From an uncultured Rhodanobacteraceae bacterium (lineage in GTDB: Bacteria; Pseudomonadota; Gammaproteobacteria; Xanthomonadales; SZUA-5), in contig CALEZI010000166.1 in the NCBI GenBank assembly GCA_937928755.1, positions 1 through 53,631 of the forward strand: 53,631 bases of DNA. The letters are read 5' to 3'. Positions 8,024 through 21,119 of this stretch are shown here, in pieces. Below the pieces are notes generated by a model. The model ran no database searches, had not been told where the DNA came from, and was given only the letters and a program-made list of their open reading frames with translations. Numbering within the stretch: the first letter of the stretch is position 1; each line of letters opens with the position of its first letter. The translations under genes were made by a program, and so were the position numbers.

Positions 8024-8917
8024 TCAGTGCGGACCGACGTAGGTCTTTTCGCCCGCTGCGACGTACAAGTCGAGCCGGTTGCCGGCCGGTGGCATCGGGC
8101 AAGTGGCGTAGGCGGTGAATGCACACGGCGGGTTGTAGGCCTTGTTGAAGTCGACGACGATGCGACCGTCCACCGGCGGGCCGGCATACAGATAGCGCGC
8201 CATGCCGTAGCTTTCCTTGCCGCTGCTGCGGTCGGCGATGATCAGGAAGTACTGCTCGGTCCCCTGCTCGACCAACGCCTCGATGGTATGCGTCTTGCCG
8301 TCCCGCTCGAAGGCGATGCGGCCCGGGTTCGGGTATTCCTCGAGCGTGCCGACCACGGTCGCGATCTCGATCGTGCGCGGTTCCTCATAGGCTTCGAAAC
8401 GCGCGTCGATGCGCCACGACGGGTCGATGTCGAAATAGGGAATGCCGGTAAACCCGGTGCGCGTCGGCGCATCGTTGTCCTTGACCCTGAGCGCGTACTT
8501 GCCGCCGCGTTCGAGCATCTGGAAGCTGACACTGCCGAAACGCACCACGGGTGCAGGTCGCTCGTCCGGCGGATTGAGGTCGACGCGAGTCGCTGGCTCG
8601 CCGTCGACGGTGATGACCGCACCGTCGGCCACCGTGAAACTGGCGCGACCCTCGTCCCAGGTCAGCGTGCCCAGCCGCTGCGGCCCGCGCTCGAGATCGA
8701 CGTCGTTGCCGTCGCCGTTACCCAGCGTTTGCGCCTTGCCAGTCGACAGCCAGTGCAGTCCGATCAGCGACAGCCAGCCATCCGGTGCCGTCAGGCGTTC
8801 GGTTCGACTTGCGCGCCAGGCGGCGATGTCCTGCTGGTGTTCGGTCATCGCCAACGCCTGGTCGAGCGCCAGCGGCGACAACATGGCACACGCCAGCATC
8901 CAACTGAATGTCTTCAA
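8024..8917 (-). CDS. DUF1684 domain protein, exported
   Basis: The protein (297 residues from the TTG at 8917) opens with a hydrophobic export signal (LKTFSWMLACAML...ALA). It then carries a full DUF1684 domain: WRASRTERLTAPDGWLSLIG at the start and FNKAYNPPCAFTAYATCP with NRLDLYV near the end. The family has no established function. The start is uncertain. TTG at 8917 gives a positively charged signal-peptide N terminus, ATG at 8899 gives a shorter one, and the ATG at 9031 adds an implausible arginine-rich extension. It reads toward the amidohydrolase 62 bp downstream. Confidence 0.85.
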   Translation of the reverse strand: MKTFSWMLACAMLSPLALDQALAMTEHQQDIAAWRASRTERLTAPDGWLSLIGLHWLSTGKAQTLGNGDGNDVDLERGPQRLGTLTWDEGRASFTVADGAVITVDGEPATRVDLNPPDERPAPVVRFGSVSFQMLERGGKYALRVKDNDAPTRTGFTGIPYFDIDPSWRIDARFEAYEEPRTIEIATVVGTLEEYPNPGRIAFERDGKTHTIEALVEQGTEQYFLIIADRSSGKESYGMARYLYAGPPVDGRIVVDFNKAYNPPCAFTAYATCPMPPAGNRLDLYVAAGEKTYVGPH

Positions 8918-9147
8918 GGTTCGATCCCGATTCGAAAATGGATTGTGGCGAAGGATGCGCGAAATGCGAGGCCTTCGCACCTTGGCAACCGCCGGCACAC
9001 GGTGGGCACCATTCGACCTTAACGCCCGCAATTCGCCATCCGCCTGTCACCTCTGCCCGAGATAGTCGTGTTCGACTGTGCAAACCGAATCCCTCAACCT
9101 GTCTCGCAAGCGCAAGGTGGGTTCCGCGGTTTCAGAGGAGATCTGCA

Positions 9148-9333
9148 ATGCGTTGCTTCGTTCCCGCCACCGATGACGAGATCTATGCCTACATCGAACG
9201 CCACGGCATCGGTGCTTTGGTGGCGTACCGCGTGGGCATGCGCGCGTTGCGGGCGGGTGAGCACGACGCGCCGGCCGCGACGCCCGAACTGGCGAACTGG
9301 CGAACCGAAGTCGAGCCGCGACGAGCGGCTTGA
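9148..9333 (+). CDS. small hypothetical protein, 61 residues
   Basis: A 61-codon frame starts at an ATG preceded by a strong ribosome-binding site (AGAGGAG, 7 nt spacing). Third codon positions are GC-rich, as in neighbouring genes. The product begins MRCFVPATDDEIYAYIERHG, has no signal peptide or membrane segment, and ends in a charged tail. I do not recognise the family. It lies alone on the plus strand between the divergent DUF1684 gene and the convergent gltD, and a longer in-frame extension upstream has no ribosome-binding site. Coding status is likely but unproven. Confidence 0.5.
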   Translation: MRCFVPATDDEIYAYIERHGIGALVAYRVGMRALRAGEHDAPAATPELANWRTEVEPRRAA

Positions 9334-9355
9334 AGCCAGCGCGACCGTGGCACCC

Positions 9356-9491
9356 GGGGAAGCTCTGAGCAAGTCGTCATTGCGAGGAGCGAAGGCGACG
9401 CGGCAATCCCGAATTGCTTTTTGAATCAAAACCCTGGATTGCTTCGCTGCGCTCGCAATGACGCGACGTCTGACTTGTTCAGAGGTTCCCC
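9356..9491. repeat. interspersed palindromic repeat overlapping the gltD stop
   Basis: Outer arms are GGGGAAGCTCTGAGCAAGTC (9356-9375) and, inverted, GGGGAACCTCTGAACAAGTC (9491-9472), 18 of 20 matching. Inside lie GTCATTGCGAGGAGCGAAG (from 9376) and an inverted counterpart ending CTCGCAATGACG at 9463. The inner GTCATTGCGAG...GCAATCC pattern is a type of intergenic repeat I have met in many proteobacterial genomes; this recollection cannot be checked here. The right outer arm contains the last codons and stop of gltD. Confidence 0.75.
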
Positions 9492-10903
9492 AGGCCAACG
9501 CCGAGATAGCTGGCGATGCTCTTCGCGGCTTCGCGTCCTTCGTAGACCGCGGTAACCACCAGATCGGCGCCGCGCACCATGTCGCCGCCGGCGAATACCT
9601 TGGGCATCGATGTCTGGAACGGGCGCGGGCTGGACGCGGGATCGCCGACGTCGACCCGACCATCGCCCAGCAGGCCCACACCCTGCGCGGACAACCAGTC
9701 CGGCGGATCGGGCTGAAAGCCGAACGCAACGATCACTGCATCTGCAGGAATGACGACTTCGGTGCCAGGCACATTTTCCGGTCTCCGCCGTCCCTTGGCG
9801 TCCGGCGCGCCGAGGCGCGTTTCGATCACGCGCACGCCGACGACACGACCGTCCTGGCCGAGGATCTCCAGCGGCTGGCGGTTGAACAGGAAATGCACTC
9901 CTTCGTCACTGGCGTTCTTCACCTCGCGGCGTGAACCCGGCATGTTTTCAGCGTCGCGCCGATAGACGCAGGCGACATCCGCAGCGCCCTGGCGAATCGC
10001 CGTACGCACGCAGTCCATGCCGGTATCGCCACCACCCAGCACCACCACTTCCTGATCGCGAAGGTCGATCGGCGGCTCGGCATCGGCCCATTCCATCACC
10101 CGGTTCACGTTGGCGACCAGATAACGCAAGGCCGGATACACCCCCTGCAAACCGAGGCCGGGCAAGCCGCCGTCGAGCGCAGCGTAGGTACCCATGCCGA
10201 GGAATACCGCATCAAATTCGGCCAGCAGTTGGTCAAAACCGATATCGCGACCGATTTCGACACCGAGCCGGAATTCGACACCCATGCCTTCGAGCAGCGT
10301 GCGGCGCTTGGCGACGACCTGCTTTTCGAGCTTGAACGGTGGAATGCCGAAGGTCAGCAGCCCGCCGATCTCGCGTTGGCGGTCGAATACGATGGCGTCG
10401 ATGCCGCAGCGCACCAGGCCGTCCGCTGCGGCAAGTCCAGCCGGGCCAGCGCCGATGATGGCGACGCGTTTGCCGCTGCGGCGCACCGACGACAGGTTCG
10501 GTTTCCAGCCAAGCCGGATCGCTTCGTCGGTGATGTATTTCTCGATGGCGCCGATGGTGACCGCACCAAAACCGTCATTGAGCGTGCAAGCGCCTTCGCA
10601 CAGACGGTCCTGCGGACACACGCGACCGCAGATCTCCGGCAGCGGGTTGGTTTCGTGCGAAAGTTCGGCGGCCTCGACGATGCGGCCTTCTTCGACCAGT
10701 TTCAGCCAGTTCGGAATGTAGTTGTGGACCGGGCACTTCCACTCGCAATACGGGTTGCCGCAATCGAGGCAACGTCCGGACTGATCAGCCGCCTGTTCCG
10801 GCGGATACTGCCCGTAGATCTCCGTGTAACCGAGCACGCGCACCGGCACCGGCAACTCGCGCGGCATTTCGCGCTGGACTTTGAGGAATTTCAGGGGATC
10901 CAT
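9479..10903 (-). CDS. gltD: glutamate synthase (NADPH), small subunit
   Basis: GltD supplies electrons from NADPH through FAD and iron-sulfur clusters to GltB. The 474-residue protein has the N-terminal cluster cysteines (CLDCGNPYCEWKCPVHN and CGRVCPQDRLCEGAC), the FAD motif GAGPAGLAAADG and the NADPH motif VVLGGGDTGMDC. The ATG at 10903 starts the family-typical MDPLKFLKVQRE. It follows gltB in the same direction after 165 bp containing a long inverted repeat. Its last codons (GNL, stop) fall inside a repeated element. Confidence 0.97.
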   Translation of the reverse strand: MDPLKFLKVQREMPRELPVPVRVLGYTEIYGQYPPEQAADQSGRCLDCGNPYCEWKCPVHNYIPNWLKLVEEGRIVEAAELSHETNPLPEICGRVCPQDRLCEGACTLNDGFGAVTIGAIEKYITDEAIRLGWKPNLSSVRRSGKRVAIIGAGPAGLAAADGLVRCGIDAIVFDRQREIGGLLTFGIPPFKLEKQVVAKRRTLLEGMGVEFRLGVEIGRDIGFDQLLAEFDAVFLGMGTYAALDGGLPGLGLQGVYPALRYLVANVNRVMEWADAEPPIDLRDQEVVVLGGGDTGMDCVRTAIRQGAADVACVYRRDAENMPGSRREVKNASDEGVHFLFNRQPLEILGQDGRVVGVRVIETRLGAPDAKGRRRPENVPGTEVVIPADAVIVAFGFQPDPPDWLSAQGVGLLGDGRVDVGDPASSPRPFQTSMPKVFAGGDMVRGADLVVTAVYEGREAAKSIASYLGVGLGNL

Positions 10904-10907
10904 GGGT

Positions 10908-11062
10908 CAGGAAAAAGGAAAAGGGAAAAAGGAAAAAGGAAGAGCGGCACCCGAACGCGTCCCTGCTCTGCCGTAAGTACCCAAGCCCGACCCTGATCTC
11001 CACTGGTCGGACCGCATGCTTCTGATTTCCCCCTTTTCCATTTTCCCTTTTCCTTTTTCCTG
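10908..11062. repeat. purine-tract inverted repeat between gltB and gltD
   Basis: The left arm (10908-10937) begins CAGGAAAAAGGAAAAGGGAA on the plus strand. The right arm (11062-11033) reads the same on the minus strand; the first 22 nt are identical and the next 8 carry few mismatches. The loop is about 95 nt with no ORF. In the gltBD transcript it would form a long stem between the two cistrons, close to the gltD ribosome-binding region. Confidence 0.75.
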
Positions 11063-11068
11063 CTCCAC

Positions 11069-15532
<4,464 letters not shown>

Positions 15533-15873
15533 GCCGCTCCTCCGCGGCGCAGACCACTGCTGCGCACGAGCTCGTTCGCTGTCGCCAGAGCACAGGCCCG
15601 GTAAGCCTTGCCCACCCGGCATGGACTGCCGGGACGGTCCGACTAGATCACGAACTGCTGCGATGCGTCAAACCAGAATTGCGGACGTATAGACGTCTGC
15701 GGATGAAGTTGATCGCTGGCCCCTGGGCAAACACCGGCAATCAACAGGTTGCGCTTGTGGTCGCCATGAATGGCGCGCCGGCAAAGGCTTGGCTCGTGGC
15801 GCAATAGCATCGTGCGCCTGGATGGACACCCTGCAGCTTGCCGCTTCTGGCGCACCCCGCATCCCGCGGGGCC
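15533..15873. other. gltB leader and intergenic region, no gene
   Basis: No convincing coding frame is seen. Minus-strand leader features are a perfect 7-bp hairpin (CCCGGCA/TGCCGGG, 15615-15633) and an 8-bp palindrome AGACGTCT near 15690. At the far end, a CCCCGC/GCGGGG stem with a 5-nt loop (about 15853-15870) lies just past the histidine-kinase stop and may help end that transcript, though no T-run follows. No clear sigma-70 promoter for gltB could be fixed by eye. Confidence 0.4.
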
Positions 15874-18606
15874 TCAGCTCACGCTGCTCAACAACTGCTC
15901 CAAAGCCCTTTTCAGCGCATCGGCCCTGAATGGCTTGCGCAAGAACTGGGTCGATTCGTTGGTCGCCACCAATTCCGCTGCCTGTTCCTTGGAATAGCCA
16001 CTGACGAACAGGATCGGCAGCCGGGGCACGACCTGGCGCAATTCCATGGCCACGGTGACGCCATCCTTGACCGGCATGGTCAAGTCCACCAGCGCGCAGC
16101 CGTAGCGGTCGGGAAACTGCATCAATTCAGCGACCGCCTCGTCGCCGCACAAGAACGCCGCCACCTCCAGACCACACTGTTCGAGCATGACGACGGTGAT
16201 CGCCAGCACGTCTTCGTCGTCGTCGATGGCCAACACCGGGCGCGGCGCCCAGGTCTCCAGGGCAATCGGCTCTTCCACCTGGTCCTGCGGCAGTGCCGCG
16301 TCCTGCAACAACGGCAGATAGACACGAAACTCGGTGCCGATGCCCACCTCGGTGAGCAACTTGATCGATCCGCCGTGGGCCTTGACGATGCCCTGCACCA
16401 CGGCCAGTCCGAGACCGCGCCCGGTGGACTTGGTGGTGTAGAAAGGCTCGAACACGCGGCGTGCGTCGCTGTCGGGAATGCCTGGACCGTCATCGCGTAT
16501 GGTCAGTTCCGCGTAATGCTCGGCCGGCTGCAACGGCCATTGCAGCGCCATCGCACGTACCTCGCTGGCCGCCAGCGGCGCCAGTCGCAGGCGCACATTG
16601 CCGCCGCGCTCGCCGAGCGCGTCGACCGCGTTCTGCACGAAGTTCAGCACCACCTGCTCGATCTGCGTGCCATCGCCATTCACCGGCATCGATTGCCGTG
16701 GAATCTCCAGTCGCAACCGAGCATGGTGCCCGCACGACGCACGCAACAACGGCTCCATCGTCTCGAGCAGACCGGCGAGGTCAAAGGGCTTGCGCTGCGC
16801 CGAGGATTTTCCGGCATAGGCGAGCATGCGTTCGGTCAAACCCTCCATGCGCCCGAGTACGCTCTCCACCGTGCCCAGATAGCGACCGAGCGAACTGTCG
16901 CGCGGCACCGCAGCGACCGCCAGGCTGAGTTGGCCCAACGCGGCCATCAGCATGTTGTTGAGGTCGTGGGCGATACCACCGGCCATCACGCCGAGGCTCT
17001 CGGTCTTCTGCGCCTGGAACACCTGCTTCTGCAGTTCCTCGCGCTCCGCAGCGGATTGCCGGTCTCGAGTGATGTCGAGAACCACGCTGCTCAGCACGCC
17101 GTTGCCCTCCGCGTAGGGATCCTCGTTGCGCAGGAACGCACGCAGCCAGCGCAAGCTACCGTCATTCAAGGTCAGCGGAATGTCGATCGTGGCGCGCGCT
17201 TCGCCAGCGAGGAATCGTGTCAGGTCCGCATGCGTGCGATCGCGATGCTCGGCAGGCACCATCGCCATCAACTCGTCCGGCATCACCACATGTGGATGCT
17301 GCAACTGGTGCAGTTCGGCATAGGCGCCGACCAGTTCGCTCTCGCTGCGGCCGCGATCGAAGCGCACGGCGCCGATGCCGGCGTCGCGCAACACGCGGTC
17401 GAGCCAGCGCTCGCGCTCGATCATGGCCATGCGTTCGCGCCGGGTGGCTTCGATGTCGGTGCCGACGAAAACGAACTGGCGCCGATCCAGATTTTCCTCC
17501 CCGTAGGTGCTGCCGTCGACCTGATACCAGCGCTCGCTGCCACTGGCGCAGCGCATGCGCCAGACAAAGCTGGTGGCGCCCGTCGACAACAGGCTGCGCA
17601 CCGACTCCCGTCGCTGCTCGATATCATCGGGCCAGCAGTAGCGATCCATCGCGCTGCCGATGACGTCGTCGTGAGGCGCACCGACGGCGTTGCAGAACGC
17701 GCGGTTGGCCAGGATGACGCGGCCTTCGGCATTCAACATCAAGATCGAAGCGCGCGCTGTGTCGACCAGTGTCTGCAAACGCACCAGCGACGAGCGCGCT
17801 TCGTGTTCGGCCGACACATCGCGGATGACGCCGGAGATACTGGTGATCTCGCCACGCTCATTGCGCCGCAGGATCGACGCCGAACGCACCCAGCGCACCC
17901 GTCCGTCGTCGCCGACCATGCGGTATTCCGCGGGCGGCAGATGTCCGGTCGGCGCCTCCCGCCAGCGCGCGGACATGCGCGCGCGGTCGTCCGCGTGGAC
18001 ACGCTTGCTCCATTCATCCAGCGAGTTCGGCGGCGTTGCCCCGGGCGCAACGCCAACCAGCTCCAGAAACCCCGGCGAACTGCGGAAAATGCGCCCAGAC
18101 TGCAACTCGAAGAACTCGACGCCCGCCACCTGCAGCAGTGCGCCGAACAGGTCGACGTCCGCCGCCAGTTCGCGCCGGTTGAGTTCGAGGTCGGTGACGT
18201 CGGTCAGTACCAGCGTGTATCCAGACTGCGGGCCCGGCGATCGAGTCAGCGTGGCACGTAGCCAGACCGACGGGCGATTGCGCCGTGGCTGACTGCGGAT
18301 CATGCAGCGGCGTTCGCTCAACGCGTCTGTCTCGAGTTGGCGCAGGCACTCCATCACATGCTGGCACTGTCCGCCGACAAACACCTCGGAGAGGGCCTTG
18401 CCGCGCAGCGCGTCGCCACTCTCGAAGCGCAACAATGCGGCAGCCCGCGCAGTGGCCATCAACACCCGGCCGTCTCGGTCGAGGTCCAGTTGCGCTACCG
18501 GTCCAGCCAGATGGGCGCTGCGCCAGCCTTGAATCTCGCGACGCAACTGCGCCACTTCGGCCTCGAGCGCTGCAATTCGTGCCGCGTCGTGCGCGTCGGA
18601 ATTCAT
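15874..18606 (-). CDS. multi-PAS hybrid sensor histidine kinase
   Basis: The 910-residue protein starts with a short coiled coil (about 7-28), followed by about four PAS-type sensor domains (roughly 35-140, 150-275, 280-390, 400-515). Next come a histidine-phosphorylation domain (GGIAHDLNNM, His near 546), an ATPase domain (NFVQNAVDAL, DDGPGIPD, FEPFYTTKSTGRGLGLAVV) and a C-terminal receiver domain (AIDDDEDVL, phospho-acceptor Asp near 840 in VDLTMPVKDG, conserved Lys in RKPF). No membrane segment is seen, so it is probably cytoplasmic. The ATG at 18606 lies 2 nt after the upstream glycerophosphodiesterase stop, implying coupled translation. The signal and output partner are unknown; the receiver has no DNA-binding part. 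Confidence 0.92.
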   Translation of the reverse strand: MNSDAHDAARIAALEAEVAQLRREIQGWRSAHLAGPVAQLDLDRDGRVLMATARAAALLRFESGDALRGKALSEVFVGGQCQHVMECLRQLETDALSERRCMIRSQPRRNRPSVWLRATLTRSPGPQSGYTLVLTDVTDLELNRRELAADVDLFGALLQVAGVEFFELQSGRIFRSSPGFLELVGVAPGATPPNSLDEWSKRVHADDRARMSARWREAPTGHLPPAEYRMVGDDGRVRWVRSASILRRNERGEITSISGVIRDVSAEHEARSSLVRLQTLVDTARASILMLNAEGRVILANRAFCNAVGAPHDDVIGSAMDRYCWPDDIEQRRESVRSLLSTGATSFVWRMRCASGSERWYQVDGSTYGEENLDRRQFVFVGTDIEATRRERMAMIERERWLDRVLRDAGIGAVRFDRGRSESELVGAYAELHQLQHPHVVMPDELMAMVPAEHRDRTHADLTRFLAGEARATIDIPLTLNDGSLRWLRAFLRNEDPYAEGNGVLSSVVLDITRDRQSAAEREELQKQVFQAQKTESLGVMAGGIAHDLNNMLMAALGQLSLAVAAVPRDSSLGRYLGTVESVLGRMEGLTERMLAYAGKSSAQRKPFDLAGLLETMEPLLRASCGHHARLRLEIPRQSMPVNGDGTQIEQVVLNFVQNAVDALGERGGNVRLRLAPLAASEVRAMALQWPLQPAEHYAELTIRDDGPGIPDSDARRVFEPFYTTKSTGRGLGLAVVQGIVKAHGGSIKLLTEVGIGTEFRVYLPLLQDAALPQDQVEEPIALETWAPRPVLAIDDDEDVLAITVVMLEQCGLEVAAFLCGDEAVAELMQFPDRYGCALVDLTMPVKDGVTVAMELRQVVPRLPILFVSGYSKEQAAELVATNESTQFLRKPFRADALKRALEQLLSSVS

Positions 18607-18608
18607 GG

Positions 18609-19484
18609 TTATCGCAGCGCTCGCCGTGCGCCAAGGCCGGTCGCCGGGAAGTCGCAGAACAAGCCGTCGATGCCGCGGGAAAAAGCGGCGGCGCATTCGT
18701 CGATTGGCGTCAGACTCTCGTGCGGCTGATCGTCGCGGAAGGTCCAGGCATGCACCAGGCGTCCGCGGTCATGCGCCGCAGCAATGAACGCCGCGCCATC
18801 CGCCGACGCCAGCGCTTGCTTGGACACACCGTAGCCAGCGATCGGCGCGTCGTCGAGTGGCGGCAGGTCGATCGACAACTGCACCACGCGCAGGCCGGTA
18901 CGCAGGCGCACGCGCTCCAGGCAATCGCGGTCGAAGCACTGCACCAGGACCGGCGCATCTGCGCCCGTCATACCCATGGCCTCCAGGTCGATCGCGAGCG
19001 CTTCGACCACATCGATGCCGAGCTTGAGGAAATGCGCCGGATGCTTCAATTCCGGGTAAACCAGCAGCGGCCGTTCGCGGCGCCGCCTTTCCTGCAACAG
19101 CAAGCCCAGAACCTCGGCAAAGCGCGGCACACGATAGGCACCATCGCGATGGTGGGGGCGCTGCGGCCAGGGCTGGATCGCGCGCAGCGCATCGATCTGG
19201 CTGGAGGTCCGATCTTCGATCCACCAGTCATCGCTGCCATCGGCGCCGCGGCGCTTCAGCGCAGCGAACTCGCCACGCGCGGCAACATCGGTGCTGCGCG
19301 CCAGTCCAAGGTCATGACGCGCATAGAGAACGCCATCGGCACTGGCGACCAGATCGGGCTCGATGACATCGGCGCCCTGTTCGATCGCCAGCGCATATCC
19401 CGCAAGCGTGTGTTCCGGCAACAGGCCGCTGGCGCCGCGATGGGCGATCACCCACGGTAACGTGAACGGGCGCAACCGTGACAT
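18609..19484 (-). CDS. glycerophosphodiester phosphodiesterase family protein
   Basis: The enzyme family hydrolyses glycerophosphodiesters to glycerol-3-phosphate and an alcohol. The 291-residue protein has the diagnostic TIM-barrel opening VIAHRGASGLLPEHT with catalytic His and Arg, GADVIEPDLVASADGVLYARHD with the metal-binding acids and second His, and the C-terminal GIDGLFCDFP. No signal peptide is evident from the ATG at 19484, so it is likely cytoplasmic. The ATG at 19580 would add 32 basic residues and was rejected. It stops 2 nt before the histidine kinase. Confidence 0.9.
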   Translation of the reverse strand: MSRLRPFTLPWVIAHRGASGLLPEHTLAGYALAIEQGADVIEPDLVASADGVLYARHDLGLARSTDVAARGEFAALKRRGADGSDDWWIEDRTSSQIDALRAIQPWPQRPHHRDGAYRVPRFAEVLGLLLQERRRRERPLLVYPELKHPAHFLKLGIDVVEALAIDLEAMGMTGADAPVLVQCFDRDCLERVRLRTGLRVVQLSIDLPPLDDAPIAGYGVSKQALASADGAAFIAAAHDRGRLVHAWTFRDDQPHESLTPIDECAAAFSRGIDGLFCDFPATGLGARRALR

Positions 19485-19634
19485 CACCGGAAAACGACCT
19501 CCCCCTGAGGCTGCCTCCCGCAGTCTACGACACCAAGGCAGCAAGCATGTTTCGCGGTGCAGTTGTGTCACAAACCGCAAACAGCGAACCCTGTGGGCCT
19601 GACCGAAACCTTGGACGTTGCACCTGTCACGGAG

Positions 19635-20282
19635 TCAGCTGAACAAGCTCGGCGCCAGGTGTCTGAACCACTCGGTGGCCTCGGCACCGAGAAAGTAGAG
19701 TGCGTAGAAGAACGCACCGAAATAGGTCACCGTGGCAACCACGAAGAAAATGCTGACGACCACCATCAGCCCATCGCGTTCGAGGATGGCGATGGCGGCG
19801 AACAACATCGCCAGCGCCGGCAGCGTGTTGTTGAACGGCAAGATCGGTGCCGGGATGATCAGCAGCGCGCCGCCGAGCGCAATCAGACTGCCGCACAGGC
19901 GCTCGCCGAAGCGGCCATCGACCCAGGACACCAAACGCTCGCGGGTGATCTTCGCCAGCACCTTGAGCAGCCAGGTGCACAGGCCAAGCAGGCGTTCCCA
20001 GAGTTTGGTCGACGGCTTGATCTGATAGATGCGTTGCGGCAGCCAGACCACTTCACGTCCGCGCAGGAGTTGCCAACCCAGCGAACACAGCACCAGGCCA
20101 CCGGCGCTCGACAATGGGCCGAGCGTCAGCGGCTGCAGGAAGGGCAAGCACAACAACACCGTCGACAACGCGAACGCCGAAGACTTCAAGCTGTCGAGGG
20201 CTTCGCCGACGCTGAGCGGCTCGTGTTCGGCGCGATCCACGCACTCGGTCAGCACGCGGATCAGGGTGGCTCGGTGTTCCAT
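19635..20282 (-). CDS. ExoD family membrane protein
   Basis: This 215-residue protein matches the ExoD (exopolysaccharide synthesis) family in length and layout. A short charged N terminus carries SVGEALDSL, then hydrophobic segments follow at about 36-75, 130-150 and 155-200, with the conserved IPAPILPFNNTLPALAML stretch. The family was named from a rhizobial exopolysaccharide mutant, but its molecular role is unclear. It stands 150 bp upstream of the glycerophosphodiesterase gene in the same direction. Confidence 0.85.
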   Translation of the reverse strand: MEHRATLIRVLTECVDRAEHEPLSVGEALDSLKSSAFALSTVLLCLPFLQPLTLGPLSSAGGLVLCSLGWQLLRGREVVWLPQRIYQIKPSTKLWERLLGLCTWLLKVLAKITRERLVSWVDGRFGERLCGSLIALGGALLIIPAPILPFNNTLPALAMLFAAIAILERDGLMVVVSIFFVVATVTYFGAFFYALYFLGAEATEWFRHLAPSLFS

Positions 20283-20375
20283 GCGGGGCCGGCGTTCGTG
20301 GAGAGCCGCGGATCATAGACTTGTCGCGGGGCACCGGCACGAGGCACGCTGAAGGCTCGCAAGGAGCGCGCCTTT

Positions 20376-20446
20376 GGTAGGTCCAGACTTGTCTGGACGC
20401 TTCTCGTTCCAATCAGGAAAAGCGTCCAGACAAGTCTGGACCCACC
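20376..20446. repeat. GTCCAGAC palindrome doublet, copy 1
   Basis: Two 27-nt arms (20376-20402 and 20420-20446) pair with one mismatch around a 17-nt loop. Each arm is itself a palindrome, GTCCAGACTTGTCTGGAC. Related elements stand at 24322-24390 and 30668-30735. It lies 65 nt past the tesA stop, before the ExoD gene. The structure is like a REPIN (two inverted REP palindromes) and could also end tesA transcription. Confidence 0.85.
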
Positions 20447-20510
20447 GAAGCCAGGGGCTCCAGCGAGAGCGGCGACGGCACTGGATTCCCCGTGCCCCGT
20501 CCCCGCTTTC

Positions 20511-21119
20511 CTAAAGCTGCGGCTGCAGCCAGTTCCATACGGTATCGAGAATCTGCGGTTGTGCGGCTGCGGTCGGATGTACCTGATCTTCCTGAAAGTT
20601 GCCAAGGTCGAGCGCCAGACCGTCGAGCAGAAATGGCAGCAGCGGGACGCTGTACTGATCGGCGAGATCGGCATAGACGCCGCGGAAGCGGCTGCGATAG
20701 GCCTCGCCGTAATTGGCCGGCAGTTCGATGCCGATCAACCCGACTCGAGCTCCGGCAGCGCGGGCGAGAACGATCATTTTCGCCAGGTTATCGCGCATCG
20801 ACACAATCTGCAGGCCTCGCAAGCCATCATTGGCCCCCAACGCAAGGATCACCAATGCAGGCTTGTGCAGATCCAGCGCCCCCGGCAGGCGTGTCAGTCC
20901 ACCCGCGGTGGTTTCGCCGCTGATGCTGGCATTGATCACGCGCCATTGGCCGGGGTGACTTTCTGCCAGCTTGTGATCGAGCAATTGCACCCAACCTTGA
21001 TCGGTCGGCATGTTGTGCGCAGCACTCAGACTGTCGCCGAGCACCAGCAGGTTGCGCGGCGCGGCAGCCGGCAACGAAACGCACCACCCAGCCAGGACCA
21101 CCCACAGGATTTTCCACAT
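20511..21119 (-). CDS. tesA: SGNH-type esterase/thioesterase I/lysophospholipase, periplasmic
   Basis: The 202-residue protein has a signal peptide (about 1-20, MWKILWVVLAGW...AAA). It carries all SGNH hydrolase blocks: LVLGDSLSA (nucleophile Ser), the block-II Gly in SISGETTAGG, LALGANDGLRG (Asn), and DQVHPTAAA (catalytic Asp/His). TesA proteins hydrolyse acyl-CoA, esters and lysophospholipids in the periplasm. The ATG at 21119 shares two bases with the ATG of the divergent ybbA (21118) in a CATG palindrome. A longer frame from 21209 would lie on top of ybbA and lacks a signal peptide. The tesA/ybbA/ybbP neighbourhood is also found in E. coli. Confidence 0.94.
   Translation of the reverse strand: MWKILWVVLAGWCVSLPAAAPRNLLVLGDSLSAAHNMPTDQGWVQLLDHKLAESHPGQWRVINASISGETTAGGLTRLPGALDLHKPALVILALGANDGLRGLQIVSMRDNLAKMIVLARAAGARVGLIGIELPANYGEAYRSRFRGVYADLADQYSVPLLPFLLDGLALDLGNFQEDQVHPTAAAQPQILDTVWNWLQPQL

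Noticed and set aside
15838..18261. 807-codon plus-strand frame antisense to the histidine kinase
   Set aside because: No recognisable domain, and the minus-strand frame has intact PAS, kinase and receiver motifs.
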